DNA of 64,000 nucleotides, from NCBI RefSeq assembly GCF_026151205.1, contig NC_087074.1, forward strand, positions 5,642,001-5,706,000. Reading direction: 5' to 3'. Positions 1-14,800 of the stretch are shown in pieces (the first letter of the stretch is position 1; the number at the start of each line of letters is the position of its first letter). The notes beneath the pieces were generated by a model. That model was not told the origin of the DNA. It made no database searches and saw only the letters and a program-made list of their open reading frames with translations. The DNA is from Bolinopsis microptera. Lineage: Eukaryota; Ctenophora; Tentaculata; Lobata; Bolinopsidae. The position numbers and the translations under genes were made by a program.

Positions 1-634
1 ATCTCCAAGACGGCCGATAGGAATCTGTCCGCCAGAAAGTCCATGGGGAAATTCGAAACATTTCCACCCGGAACGTTAACCTCCTGTGAATTACAATAAA
101 TTACATTTCATATAATATAACGTTAACTTAACCTCCTGTGAATTACAATAAATTACATTTCATATAATATGTTGCTTCATACGTTAACCTCCTGTGAATT
201 ACAATAAATTACATTTCATATAATATGTTACTTCATAAATTTAAGGCAATTCCCAGATGGATAACTCGCTACAATGTTTATATTTTAAAAAGCGTTTAAA
301 ATTGAAACAGTTTAGCTGGTAGGTGTTGCCGACCTGTACCACGGTACATAAAGACCGGGTTAAAAGACCCACGTTACTTATTACTTAAAGAGTCAGACCC
401 TCCCTCTAACGCTACCATCCCTATAACTCCGCAATGTTTAAATCTCTCCCGTTTGGTGCAGATGTCTCTCTTTGATGAATTTACTCGGCGAAGAATGTTC
501 TAATTTTAGCAACTTAACCTGGTACTTACCTCTTTGCAAGTGGGACAGGTTAGGGTGTGGACGAACAGCTCGTCTCCGCACATTCCTTTGAGGCATTCTT
601 GACAGAACGAGTGGAGACAGGGCAGCGCACGTGG
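1..634 (-). CDS. TRIM-like RING-finger E3 ligase, two internal exons (partial)
   Basis: Minus-strand exons at 530-634 and 1-83 join in phase 0. The first has an acceptor (ttcag, 635-639) and a donor (gtaagt, 524-529) and encodes 35 residues with the second half of a C3HC4 RING: PCLHSFCQEC supplies Cys3, His, Cys4 and Cys5, and LTCPTCKE supplies the last Cys pair. The next exon (acceptor at 84-85) gives a proline/glycine-rich stretch followed by an FPMDFLADRFLSAVLE helix, the usual RING-to-B-box linker of TRIM2/TRIM3/TRIM71-type proteins. The family acts as ubiquitin E3 ligases. The exon with the first CxxC pair should lie at higher coordinates but I could not find it, and B-boxes would lie beyond position 1. 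The gene is antisense to, and close to, the ASK exons that start at 2820, so it may be a neighbour or nested in an ASK intron. A TRIM-like assignment is an inference from half a RING plus the linker. Confidence 0.75.
74..232. repeat. Three tandem copies of a ~50 bp splice-acceptor segment
   Basis: The segment holding the acceptor of the 1-83 exon (cgttaacctcctgtgaatta and the following AT-rich stretch ending near catataatat) occurs three times, starting near 74, 122 and 181. The two outer copies are intronic and would present decoy acceptors of the same sequence to the splicing machinery. Confidence 0.85.
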
Positions 635-2819
635 CTGAAATGGTTTCTCTTTCAACAATTTTTTTCTCTTTCAACAATTTGTTTCTCTTTCAACATTGTC
701 GCACGGCAACACCACGCTGTCACGGGTGGGACTATCAACGTTAATATGACACAGTTCTTATGATATAAGAGCCGGGTCATTTTAAGATGTTATATTATAT
801 ATATGCAATTTTAAAATACCACAAATACCCAAAAGTTTACTGGCTATTGTCGATTTTTCACTTCCCTCTAAAGAGGTACCGACAAATACTGTATAAATGT
901 CATAATAGCCGTGGGTTTACTACGTGTGATCTGTCAAATTCGATGTAATAAATATTCAGTTTATCAATCAATTGATGGGCTGGTTAATAATAACCTCGCG
1001 AAGTTGAGATTTGCAGATGTTACAAGTGAACTGGTTTAGTAGCTGAGTTTCCAGACCCATGCTGGAGCCGGCCATGTTTACCGTTTATACGCACTATTTG
1101 CTATTGTTACTGAGGTTACCATGTAGATCGAGATCTAGTTATTGAGGTCACGAAGTTGAGCTTCGGTACGTTGCTAAAGAATAATCAACCCGATCATCTA
1201 CATTAATCAGGTTTAACAAATCACAAAGTTTAAACGCAAAATTGGTTAAAATTCACCGAGGATATTAAACGAATACACTGTAAAAATGTTGCGAACAAAT
1301 GTCTGGAAAGCTTCACGCGACACAAGATGGTGTGACACACGAAACACAATGTAATACATGACAAGATAGCAAGTATTATACACGCGACCAGAAGCTGATT
1401 ATGCATGTGTTGAGCATGCAGGCATTTCAAGCTTATCATAATACAATCGCGTCAGCATTTTTAATAATTATAGATTGAGATGATAATGGGGAAACTCTAC
1501 CAGATCAATGTTTAGCACCATGTTGGTCAGGTCTTTAAGAGTGTGTGGTTCGCATGGATAACAAGATATAAGAGAATGGTATCTTTAAATTGGCGTGCAT
1601 GGAGCAGTTGTACTATTTCTGACTGATTATTTGTGATTGTTTTATCAGCTGCTGCACAGCTTCCACATCAATTTATTATAGAAGTTAATATTAAATATCA
1701 TTAAAACGTGGCGCCTGAATAAAACTTCGTGGCCGTCCCTTGAAATGACAAATTGTTATCATGTCACAGTTATACACGTGATCTTCATTACTGCTAAGGT
1801 CTTGGACTCCATCGTTAACTGTAACAGTTGCCATCGAGATAATTTGCGTTTACGACTATTACAATGCTTCGTAACCCACACTACACAATACATTTCCTTT
1901 GGAACATATTTAAAGCTTTTGCTTCGTCCGAGTTCAACCGGTGAGTTAGAATCGGAAAATCGCTAAATTGTTGGGAAAATCGCTAAATTGCCCTTATATA
2001 GCGAAACTTTTAGTCAGTTCGTTGTCATAAGTAAATACTTTGCTTTTCAAGGGTTCATGTCGATGCTGTGCACTTGGTTTTGAATGCAATACAGGATTTT
2101 ATATAGACCCAAGTCTAATAAAAAAGATACTGGTGGTTTTAAGATTCCCACCATCCAGCTTCAATGGAACAGGTAACCACAAAACCGCTGAAACTTTACC
2201 ACGTTTTTTGAGAGTCCAATTAGCAAGTGCTGCGATGCGAGAGTGTGGCCCAATTAGCGTCAGTGTGGTTAATTGATTCAATTAGCAAGTGCTGCGAACT
2301 GAGCGTGTGTATCAACTAGCTGTGAGAATATGTTCCAACGAGAGTGTGGTCTTGTGCGTCAGCAACTGCTTGAAGATCAATTTACCAAAGTGAAAGAGAG
2401 CTAACAGCTGTTCTAATTGTTGTCCCCAGAGTCTACAAATATCTGTTGTCTTACTCGTCTGTTTGTCGTTCCTAATGTACTATCTGTATGTAATTCAACT
2501 AGTAGCGTTATACTACCCCGCTACTAGTACTAGTGTTTGATGTTAAGTGCGGGATGAATCCAAAATTAGCTTCAAAGTGAGATACGTTTCAGTTCCTGAA
2601 TAATATAACATATAAATGTGACTTGTGATACTTATCTGTATTCTGTAGTGATACTTCATGTCATGTTATCAGTTATAACTGTTCATTGCGCAAACTACTT
2701 CTTGGTACGCTATTCCTTTAGTGACTTTACCCAGTAACCTAGTTACTTTGCTTGGTAACCTAGTTACCTTGCTTGGTAACCTAGTAACAAGACTCCCCAC
2801 TTACCAGCATTATTTTCAG
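635..2819. other. No exon recognised
   Basis: AT-rich sequence between the TRIM RING exon and the first ASK exon. Open frames here are short and show no family motif. A short tandem repeat of ~20 bp built on ttggtaacctagttac occurs at about 2725-2792. The missing 5' RING exon of the minus-strand gene may be here. Confidence 0.5.
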
Positions 2820-5800
2820 TCCTGGTATCATAGTATCACCTGCTGACGGCTCAGGCTCTCTTGATCCCTTATTACGTCACACCAAGGGTAAGGAGAAGCT
2901 CCTCAACATCTTTAACAACAACAAAATCCTGGTTAGTTTTCAGTTTTTTCTTCAGTTTTTAAGTTTCTTCTGTTTCTCTTTGTGGTTCTCAACCGCCAAC
3001 AGTTAAATGTTATTGAAATGTTGCTGATATTTATACGCCACTTATATCAGTGAAATTTTGTTTGACGTTGACATGTTTGATATAATTTTGATTCAAGGAT
3101 TATGCGTGAGAAAATTCATAAGAATTCTTGAGCAAATATTCAATGAGTACTGCGATCGGTGGTTCTTGTTTTATTTTTCTTGTACTCTTGGCAAATTCTC
3201 AATTTGCTGTGATTCTTCAACAATTTAATTGTTTAGTTTCACTTCCTGTCATAGTTATAAGTGTTAGAAGTCACTTACCTAAAAGGCCTTTCAGAAAATT
3301 AAATACCCTTAATACAATTTGACCAGTTGATGAGTAAGTCGTCTGCTTTCACAGTGCAGCAACCATAGTTGGAGCTTCACCCCGTAAATCACACCAGACA
3401 GTAACTCGGAAATCATTAACTTTTAAAATATTTTTCTTCAGATATGTCAGACGTGGATGAAGCATCTCCAAGAAACATCCCGTTCAAGCGTATGGTCAGT
3501 CACTGAGGACCTACTTTCCAAACTGCTGGAGTATATAACTCAGGTTGGTTTCTATAATTTAACTGCTTAGATGGTTCTGTTGGATAATTTCTAAAATCAA
3601 TTCGTTAATTCTGTTAGAATTACAGATCATAGATTAATTATTACATTTCAGTTCGTAGCATCAGAAGGAGACATCCAGACCAAACATACGATCTCAACTA
3701 TTGCCACCACTACCAAGAATAGTTTGGAACAAGTTCAGGTCGCAGTGGAAGCCTTCCCCGATGCGGTAAGTTAAAACTCTCTCTCCTCCTTAACTTCCTC
3801 CCAACCCCCCCCCCCCCCCCCCCCCCCCCCCATGCTCATGGTTATCGTTCACTGTAACCGCACCCTAAAACACGGCTCCAGAAACTGATTAATCAGTGAA
3901 CTGCAGAGGTTACAAAAACTAGGGATAGGTGGCATTGTGAGGACATTTCAAATCTGGATCATATTTCTATTGTGTTATATCCTGGCCAATGTTTTGTGAA
4001 AGCCGAGGAGCTTTGTAAGCCGGGTAGAGTTTTTTCATTCGTTTTTAACTGATTTATGAGTATTGAGCAGTGATGGTCAAACGAAGATCGACTTCAGAAT
4101 TAAGGAAGGTAAATGTTCACCGGTTCACGGAACTTTCTTGTTTTTGAATTTAGGAAAATCAGGTTGAACTTAAATTAATTTAACTTTTATTATTAAATTA
4201 TACTGTGACCAAAGCAAATAATGACATAAGAAATAACTTATTTCCGTCAGTTGATTTCCTTTCAAATTTGACTCGTAAAGTTAAAAATGGTAGAATATCA
4301 AATATGAAATCTCCGGCCTCTGTAACAAATCTTTAAAACCTGGGAAGCTAAAATTAAAAAACCTTCACTATGTGATATAATGTGCATTCCAAATCTTTCT
4401 AGTCATGTGAATTCTTATCAAATGTTTGCTGATTTTTTCGCAATTTTTACATTTCTGATCACATTTTTCATTCCAGACCTTAAACATTGCTACCACAATT
4501 TTACAATTTACAGCCGCTCGATGAGATCAGCCTGGCCTCCGCCTAATTAAGATTGTCTCACCTGAAATTACTTTGCTAGAATTCTCATTTACAGCGGCGC
4601 TAAAATCCGAGTACACGATCAAACCACTAATCAGTCCGGTATTTTAATGTATGTATTCTCGGTAGAAGAGGCCTGGGTCTAATTGTGTTACTGTTTGTTA
4701 AAAATTAGTGAGATATTCCAATGTGAACATACCGGAACATCATCTGAAATGTGATATTTTAATTTGATAAGGGTATCTGCTGAGATATCCCTTAAATGAG
4801 ACAAAAATTTGGCTTCTTCCCAATTTTTCTTAATTTACACCGACTTTGGCACTTTCTCCTGTGTATGTGTATTGTGTGTATTTGTTGTTACTTTCTTATT
4901 TACTTATTTGCTGTTTTAGCTGCGCTGCAGCAGGGCCATCAACTGAAATGACCACCCTTATGCTTTGCTTCGGACAACCATGGCTAAATAGTTACGGCAT
5001 GTAACCGGAACTTACAGGAAACCAAAGGATCAAGTCTAAGGCCAGCGACAGTTAAGGTGTACCACACTTTCTTCGCCCGGAGCTTCGCTGTATTGACTCT
5101 TGCATGTTGTGCAAGTTTTTCTTCGCTGATAACAGTCGTGGTAGTTGGAGTGTATTAGCTTACCAAACATTTTAGCGACAAGAGAAACGCCATTTTCGGA
5201 GAGTTAGGACTCCTCAAGGCATTAAATTAATTCCTTCTGTAACGTCCTCAATAAATATAATAGATTTGTAGTGATGTAATTAGTTTAAAACTAATGATAT
5301 AAAATATTACAACACGCTTCTTAGTACCCACTTTTCTACAGAAATTGGAAGTCGTTACACACGACAACGAATCACTAAAAGACTTCTGTCTCATGAAATT
5401 CCGGTGCTGCTAAAAAATCTCGTGGATTCTAGAACTCCTAGAAGGATGTTAAAAGTTTACCGAATATTTGTTATCACACACAAGTAGTGTTACAGAGCTG
5501 ATGATTTCAAGTTTTAAATACTTGTCGGCCCTAAAATAAGATTACCACATTCCTTGATGTATAGATACTGAGCATGATTTCATGGAAAATTCTCTTTTTC
5601 GTATGTCCCAAAAAGGTACATCAGACCTCCTTACTGTATGATTTCATTGGTAACTCCTTGAAAAATCAAATTTTGTGGAATGATTCAAGCATTAACATCA
5701 TAGCTGTGTCCGTCCACAACTGTTACTAAATACCAACCAATCGTCCCTTTTTTTCTTTCCAAACTTCGACAGTCAGCAAGGCTTTTCTTCAGACAAAGAG

Positions 5801-8800
5801 AAGGGTAAGCGTCAAACTTTAAGGTTAAAAGTTAGCCGATTGTTAGCTATAATGGGAACAAGCAATAAATCCTTATTTAGAACCAGAAACTGTTATTGCT
5901 TTTGTCCTGCGTTTATCCTATTCCTTCTACATTGAAATTTCAATTGCGGTCCTTGAATAGAACTTCTTTGTCACCAAATACTCGGGATATGAAACTTGAA
6001 GTCGTGGTTATTATCAACAAATCTGCAAGTTCACACAGTTCACATACATAACAGAAGTTTACACAGATCGTAGACTGACGTCGTTTGTTTCACCCACCAT
6101 GTTGTTCAGTACTCTATCTAGTGACTAGTCTAGAATCATTTCGTTTAAAGATGGGTTTTATATAATATGCGCCAGGTATTCCCCTCCCCTCCCCTTCTAT
6201 CCCCGCCCCCTCTCCTCTTCCCCTCTCCTCTTCCCCCTTTCTCCACCCCCCGATTAGTGGCTCAACACCGCCACTTCCTGATAGGTACAAGGGATAATAA
6301 AAGACCACAGCGATGAGCCTCACTGGATGTTGGTGATACAGCCCATGGTGAAGAAAGCAGTGTGGTCCGTTCGGGAGGCCCTTCAGCCTGGTGAGCAAAG
6401 TGAGATCTTTATCTTTTTTCTAAAAAAAACATTCCTCTCCAGCACTTTTATATTTGTGTATTGATTTTTAGTGGGGTTCGTTGTTAGTCTGAGAACTGAT
6501 CGGATAATTTATCACGGTTAAGAAAGATTGACTGTACTTAATGACACTGTTAGCTTAAGTGCAAGAAATTTTCCCCACATTTTAAGGAAAATTAAATCTA
6601 TTTCAAGATTTTGAAGTCACCAACAATTGCAGTTGCGGTATAATAATTCATTATACATATATTGTACATTTAAACAAATATTTAATAATTAATATCACTT
6701 GATAAGCTAATTATTTAATATTTTGACAAAGTCGTATGCGTGTGAGCAACGCATAACATGCTAAGGTAGACTCTAGAACTTTTCACATTTCCATCTGTCT
6801 AGACGACTTTTTCTTTCATGAATCCTCTCAAAAACCTATGATTTTAGACTTCAAAAGTTCAACCTTTTCAACTTATCAGCTCCGGCTTGTCAAGAAATTG
6901 TATACTCAGCTGACGTATTTTGTCTAAATTTGAGAATTATGATTTTGGCAACCGGCCTAAATTAACAGAAAATGTTTGGCACCTTCAGAAGATTCGTATT
7001 TAAAATCATGATAAAAATGAACCTGATCAGTTCTCGGACAGAGTTTGTGCTCTTGCAAGCTGTAATTTTACTTATTTTGTATTATATATATCCGAAAATA
7101 GGGCCACGTTTAATAATTACACCCAATTAATACAATTAACTTGGCAGTCGATTCTTATTTCTCTCAATTTGTAACGCGTTTTTGAACAATTTGGATTTCT
7201 ACATGGACTCAGAAACAAGTTTACAGCAAACAAATCGAATGTTTGCCACCTGATATGATATGACCGAGCAATTGCACAGAACTTGCATAATGTAAATCAT
7301 AAAGTCTTAAAGTAAGCTGGATCACTTCTACTTAGTTACCCGGTGTGAAGGAGCCCAATGTTTCACTGTATCCCAAATATCTTAATACATGTTGTGTAAA
7401 CCAACCGTTGTAATTATCTTCTGTGTGGATAATGAATTACCCGCAGAATCTCTCTGCTGCCCCATGCAATGACTTAAGCTAAAACTTACAAAGATAAGAA
7501 ACGGGCGTTTTTTCCGAAATATTTGAACACGTTTTTATATTGATAAGAAAAAATGTGTCCCGATCACATCAACTGCTAAGCGTGCTTTGTTTGCAGTTTG
7601 GGTGGAAACTGCTGGATTAAGAGTGTTGTGTTACCCGAATTTATCAATTTAGGGTGGCTTCCATAACATTAACAATTCTGACTGGGCGGGAAAAGTTTAA
7701 AAGTTTAAACTTTTTTAAATTTGCATCACCCTGAGTTAACATGTCATTTTTGTGGCATTAATCTGACCATTAGCATATCACAAAATACACATAATTGATA
7801 ATAAAATATACAAAGTATCATTAATGCTGCAGATCTATAATTATTAACCTGGAGCGTGTTTTTAAGTAACCCTCGCCACAATACCATTTATCTGTAAATT
7901 TAAGTATCAAATTTCACCCAAAATCACATGCAGTGGGTGTTTTTTCACCTTATCTGAGTTTAAACATTGATTCGTTCGAATTTGTATTTTGTTTCTTTCG
8001 TCGGCCTGCTACGCTTGAGTTAACGTGTCTGGCGTCATGAGTATACACCTCTTGCAACTCTAAATTCATGCTCATGTTCAGTGATCGCTTACTGACTTTT
8101 CGCCAGTAAAATCAACACTCCACTGTATTTGAATTCTTAGCTAGTAATTAACTCGAGATTTGCGCTTAGTTAGATATTTTTACTTTATTCATTGCTAGGT
8201 GTATTCATTTTTATCGTTTACATCGGGAATGTCAGCTGTGTTTTTTGTTGACTGGATGAACCACATTGTCCACTGAAAACTTTATACTTCGGCACACGAT
8301 TGGGTGGTTGTAACACCGTCGTTATAAGACATTTCTAAACACAGCACCAGTTACACTGTTACACTGTTACTCTGTTACACTGGTACACTGTTACACTGTT
8401 ACACTGTTACACTTTTACTCTGTTACGCTGTTACACTGGTACACTGTTACACTGTTACACTTTTACTCTGTTACACTGTTACACTTTTACACTGTTACAC
8501 TGTTACACTTTTACACTGTTACACTTTTACACTGCTACACTGTTACACTTTTACACTTTTACACTGTTACACTGTTACACTGTTACTCTGTTACACTGGT
8601 ACACTGTTACACTGTTACACTGTTACTCTGTTACACTGGTACACTGTTACACTGTTACACTCTTACACTTTTACTCTGTTACGCTGTTACACTGTTACAC
8701 TGTTACACTGTTACACTATTACACTTTTACTCTGTTACACTGTTACACTGTTACACTTTTACACTGCTACACTGTTACACTTTTACTCTGTTACACTGTT

Positions 8801-11800
8801 ACACTGTTACACTGTTAAGCTGTTATACTGTTACTCTGTTACACTGTTACACTGTTACACTGTTACTCTGTTACACTGTTAAACTGTTACACTTTTACTC
8901 TGTTACACTGTTACACTGTTACACTGTTACACTGTTACACTTTTACACTGCTACACTGCTACACTGCTACACTGCTACACTTTTACTCTGTTACGCTGTT
9001 ACACTGGTACACTGTTACACTGTTACACTGTTACACTTTTACTCTGTTACACTGTTACACTGTTACTCTGTTACTCTGTTACTCTATTACTCTGTTACTG
9101 TGTTACTATGTTACACTGTTACACTGTTACACTGTTACATTGTTACACTTTTACTCTGTTACACTGTTACACTGTTACACTGTTACTCTGTTATACTGTT
9201 ATAATCCTTATATGTGATTAGAGACTGCTCAGCGTCATTGGGGTAATCCTTCAATTGACTAATATTTAGTAACTTTTTCTGATGCAGACAGTTGCGTTGG
9301 TGAAAATCAGAAATCTTTCAGTCTCGACATTTAAGCGCTCACTATCTGACAAGTTGCTTGTCGTATTGACAATAGGAATGGGAGTATCATATTATATGAG
9401 GATAATTATCATAACCGCGTATCTTTTTTGAGCTTGTCAATGATTTTCACGAAATCATGATGGAAAGAAAAATGCAACTATCATCAGAAATTTTCGTAAG
9501 GAAAAAGTCAGGGTCAAAGGGGGTTTAATTTTAAAACTTTGGAAATGAAACCTCTCGGAGTCTTATAGGCGAAGTTGTAAGAACATGTCAACTAATTCAC
9601 GAGAATCCAGAGAATTAGAAATACTAATTCACGAGTGACGGGAGTCCAGAGTTCATTACAAATCCAAGACGTCAATCCTACGCGTTACTGTCACTAATCC
9701 AATGCCGACCAATTTTTAAGTTACCTCTAGTTTAGCTTCGTTTCAGTTTTTGTGAACTCTGGCTATGTAAATTTGTCAGGATGTCAAAACATTGCTCCTT
9801 CATAAACATTGCGTCACTGTAGGTTTGTTTGAATATTGACAGTGTTAACCTCTTTGTCAGCGAAACCTCGCTGAGCCAATCAAACTAGCTTTCTTTAAAA
9901 ACCCACACATGTTGATTGATGTCATTTGTCAAAAAATAAGCGGTTCAATCATAATTTTAATTTCCATAGAATATAATCATACAATATCGGTGGAAAGAGA
10001 ATTGTTCAAGGCGTCCACGTTTTTAAAGGCACCCATGACCCACGTTCGCGTTATAACATCGTCATTAAATACGGTCTCTTAGAACTCTTTATTTTAATGA
10101 CATCCAACTCACAATAATTGTGCTGTTTACTTGTAAGGCAACCGATTAGATTTGCTGAAACTGAAGCAAGGTCATTGTTTTTTTTTTTGTTTTTTTTTTT
10201 AATTTTTTATGTTGGGGCACCCACTTTACCTCCCTATTGGGAGGCTACGTCCGTCATTAGTGACTAACGTCTATTGGGGTTCCTCTGGTTGTAGGTGTCA
10301 GTAGGTTTGGGTCATTGTTTTTGTGACTTCCCACTCACTTAACTGTCCTCATTGATAGTTTCACCCTGCAGACAAGCAACTTTACTGCAAGTGAGCTACC
10401 CACGCAAGAGACTTCCATTACACCACTGTTGTCAGTTATTAATTTATTTCACAATGAGGTTAACTGGGGTATTTGCCCGGGATTTGCCGAACTAATTCTG
10501 ATAGCTGTATCACTGTCAGTCTAACATAGGTCTTCCCACATTCTCGACTTTTAAGATTACGAATAATCATGAAGTTCATGTTAACTGTTCCCTCGACAAC
10601 TAATGTTGAAAAGTAAAATTAGTTTTTGCTTTTTAAATTCTTGAGGGCTAAGATAGTTTGAGATTATACGGTTATTGTAATATAAGCTCCAGGGTTAAGG
10701 AATTGATTAAGATCAGGTTGAGATGCAAATTCATTAGGTAATGTTTTAAGAACTTTTAAACTACTGGTTCCGTTAAATGTGGTTGTAATGGTTCCTACTT
10801 CCTACTTCCATTAGGTAATGTTTTAAGAAGTAAACCACCCATACTGGTTCCGTTAAATGTTGTAATGGTTCCTACTTCCTAATCCTATATCTCTATATTA
10901 TGTCAGGGTATATTCTCCAGACAATCTAATATTTAATTATGCAGCTATAACTACCACTGATATTGCAATAGCGTGATGTGGTAACATAGAAGCAGTGAGG
11001 GATGAACAGTCGAACACGTAGTGTTACCTAACCTCCAGTAAGATATTGACTCAGTTCACATATTATATCGCTCAGAACGAGTTCCACCAACTTCCAGTTC
11101 CCGAGAACATTCGCTAAGAATGGGCGTGTAGTTATATCATGATAGTCACTAACTCTTATTCTAGAATTCTGAATTTATCTTTAATTTCAAAGTACGCCGC
11201 TCTTAAAATCACACTCAGGGCCCCTACTCAAACTAAAGTTACCACTACTCCACAGTGACACGTGACCTTGAGTTCTGTGTCACGTGATCACATGGTGGTC
11301 AGCTGCTCTTCCGATCTCTTCCAGTTTTATTCCTCGTAACTCTGCTTACATATTCGCTGTGTGGCCTCCTTACACGGGTGTTCCTTTTATTTAGGGGATG
11401 GAACTTTTACTTCTGGAGTTTTGGTTAAATTCTGCATGATAATTTCGTAAATAACTTAATTAAATAACGTAGTTGTTGCAGATTACATCTGGACTGTAAG
11501 TATATAAGTTTCAAGTTGCATTTTTGAACCAATCTTTCATGAAATTTCTCACAATAATTTGCCACAACTCTGGCTTACATTTTTACATGGATACTATAAT
11601 TGTATCATTTTGGCATTTTGAATCGTTAGTGTTCGGCCTAATTTTTCCCATCCCTCGTTCTTTTTTGATGCTTCGCCCGAATCAAACTTATGAAATACAA
11701 TCACAATTTAAATGTTCTGCTGCAATGGGCATTAAAACTTTATTTTGCACAAAACTCTGTTTCTAGTGCGCGGTGCTGGTACCTGTTTCTAGTGCACGGT

Positions 11801-14800
11801 ACCTATTTCTATAGAGCACGCCTGCACGGTGCTGGTACCTGTTTCTAGTGCACGCCTGCACGGTGCTGGTTGCGGTACCCGTTTATAGCAACAATATAAC
11901 GGCACACACCATTTATCGAATAATATTCAATACAAGCCGCTGTGTAACCCGGAAGACTAGGCAAGCAGTGTGTGTTGCTACACTCAACTCTCACTGCTGC
12001 GCTTCTAGTTTTTCTGCATATCCCGCCTCTTTTTTCTCTCGAATTAACAAGTTTCTCGACCTTTTTGTCTCGTTGGGACGGTGGGTAAATGTAAGATTTC
12101 CGTGTGTATTGAGAGAGTGTTCAGAGAAGGTACACTGTTACTGCTTGGTCGTGGCTTTTACCGCGTACCCGACCATTTCCTGGTGGCTACAAGAGCACAG
12201 CCAATTACTAGGTCTGTTTGTCGCTTTATCTTGTGGCGTGAGCTTACACATTACTCTGTTGTGCTACTATGGTTGTTGTTTCCACTTGCCTGGTATGTAA
12301 CCTGGTATGTAGCCTGGTATGTAGCCTGGTATGTAACCTGGTATGTAGCCTGGTATGTAACCTGGTGTGTAACCTGGTATGTAGCCTGGTATGTAACCTG
12401 GTATGTAACCTGGTATGTAGCCTGGTATGTAACCTGGTATGTAACCTGGTATGTAGCCTGGTATGTAGCCTGGTATGTAACCTGGTATGTAACCTGGTAT
12501 ATAGTCTGGTATGTAACCTGGTATGTAACCTGGTATGTAGTTATATCGCCCGACCACTTTTACTTGATAGCTTGTTTGAACTCTGTCTTATTTGTACATT
12601 TAGAGTTCCTGACATCTGGCTGTATTCCATTAAACCGAAATTCCTAGCTGTTGTTGAACCAATCGAACTAATTGAGACCTAATTTTACTCTTTGATGAAC
12701 CATTGCAGTTAGAATCTACTCACTATTCTACTGTCACCAGTTCTTTCCCATTATTTTCTTGCTACCGTATATACTGTACTTTACCAAATGTAAGTAAAGC
12801 TGACCGAAATAACTTTGCGAAGGATAAACCAGATGTAGCCTGGAGCCCCCATCATCTCTTATCATGGCAGTAGCATCACGAGAAAGTGTGATCCAACACG
12901 GGGTGGTGAGGAGATGTGCTCTTCTCTCACCCTCAGAGAGCATGATGCCTTGTAAAGTGTCCACAAGTTCCCCTGACACTGAGGAAGATATCGGGTACAA
13001 GATGAGAATAGTTTCCATCAACCAACTTGGTTAGTTTATAACCTTTATTTCTAGTTTTCGCCTTGTTTAGTGAACATCGTTGTAAGTTTGTTTTAATTTA
13101 ACTAATGTAAGTCACAGAGTTTAATCATTTTTTGTAAAATCCACGGATTTAAACACATTCTACGTTATTTGTCTTGTTTTGTTGCTTTCGCGTGATGAAC
13201 TTACTTTACTTATATTAATTTATTTTTATTCTCGCTTGAATTGTCGATCGAGCTTTGATCATTTGTATCAAAGGTCGAACAAATATATTTTTAAATTTCG
13301 GTTTAAGGTATGTTAATCCCACTTATATCGACCTTTCGTCATTTCCGAAATTAATCATGTCAAAACATAATATTCAACATTCTTTTAAATGTTGAACATT
13401 TTATGAGTATTGCTGAAAGCACAGTGTAAGGCCTACACTTTATGTCATTTAATTTTCGTATCATTTTCATTTTCATTTCAAATATCGAAACAAAGCCAGG
13501 TTCACTATGTATTTCTCATTTTTGTAATATAGTTGTGTATGAACTATGAAAGTTACTGGATGGGTCAAAAGGTTGTATGCAAACGTTTAAAGTTGGTAAT
13601 CTGTCTGACGCTTCGGCCTGAGTTCCTTTCATCACTTATACTATAAGTAGAACAAATCAACTGAAACATCACTGGAACATTACTGAAACCACCCCAGACA
13701 CCTTCTCGTCGTGCCTTGCTGCATTATATATTCTGTTTTCGTTCATGTTCTGTTCTGTTTACCGAAGAGTGCGTCATTATCTTCATAAGATAATAAATGT
13801 GTAAATCATGAAACCCATTTCTTACCTAAAATATGATCATAAAATCTTAACTCTGCATTCATAGTCATCACGAATGATAATAGTAATAATGCATTTTACT
13901 CTGCTTCAGAAACCATTAAGAATGTCCCATGAACTTTTGATTTACCAAACAATCCAATTTTAATAAAAGCTTTTAATACTACAAAATCAAATTCAAACTG
14001 TTTTTCATTGTTAACAGTATTCCTATCAAAATTTGAGTAACTGTAATAAGCACTAATTAAAAATTAGGGGCAACAAATTTGCAATTACAGCACACGTACA
14101 GTGTACACCTAACAAACACACACTAACATTATAATAACACAAATCAGATACAACTCACCACTAATCACCTTTATCTAATATCACATTTTGTGTTGTATTT
14201 TCGTCCTATGATGTTGAACCAACCTCTGTGTTGAACCAATCTCTGTGTTGAACCAATCTCTGTGCTGACTGTTGAACTAAACTGTGTGTTGACTGTTGAA
14301 CTAATCTGTGTGTTGACTGTTGAACTAATCTGTGTGTTGACTGTTGAACTAATCTCTGTGTTGAGTAGCTGTTGAATTCTCCTTCTATATGTATGGGTAC
14401 TCTAGTTGAAGACGATATGGGTTGGTTAATTATGTAGCATAATTATTATGATTTTATCTACAATTTTTATTTTATTTGTTGACGTTATTTTAATGCTATT
14501 CAGTATTTTTCAAAGAAAATATTTGATTTGTGTTGACTTTCAATCTGTAATTGGGTAGACCACTGAATACTATAATATTAGCCAACTATTTAACCGAGGC
14601 ATAAGTCAGTGTGTTGGTTACTTGTTAAACTCGACAGAAAACTTGTTTCGAACATTTAAAAGCAGGTGTTTTTAAAAATTTAGCAGTCTCCTGAAATATC
14701 TGATTGATATGCTCCGCCATAACTCCGATTGTGAAACAATGACGACTGAGTTATTTTAGGGATGTGGTAGTCATGACAACGTAGTTATTTGGGGAGTAAC

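Noticed and set aside
6114-6398. Minus-strand 94-codon frame
   Set aside because: It is the antisense of ASK exon 6285-6390 and its pyrimidine tract; the plus strand matches the ASK family in phase.
11848-12300. 150-codon plus-strand frame just before the 12 bp satellite
   Set aside because: Cysteine/serine/valine-rich composition with no motif, in the middle of an ASK intron whose flanking exons already join in phase.
12081-12682. Open frames of 96-188 codons across the 12 bp satellite (WYVAWYVT-, LVCSLVCN- and GYIPGYIP-type repeats)
   Set aside because: They are open because the unit length is divisible by 3 and lacks stops in those frames. Several frames on both strands are open at once and none has a family motif outside the array.
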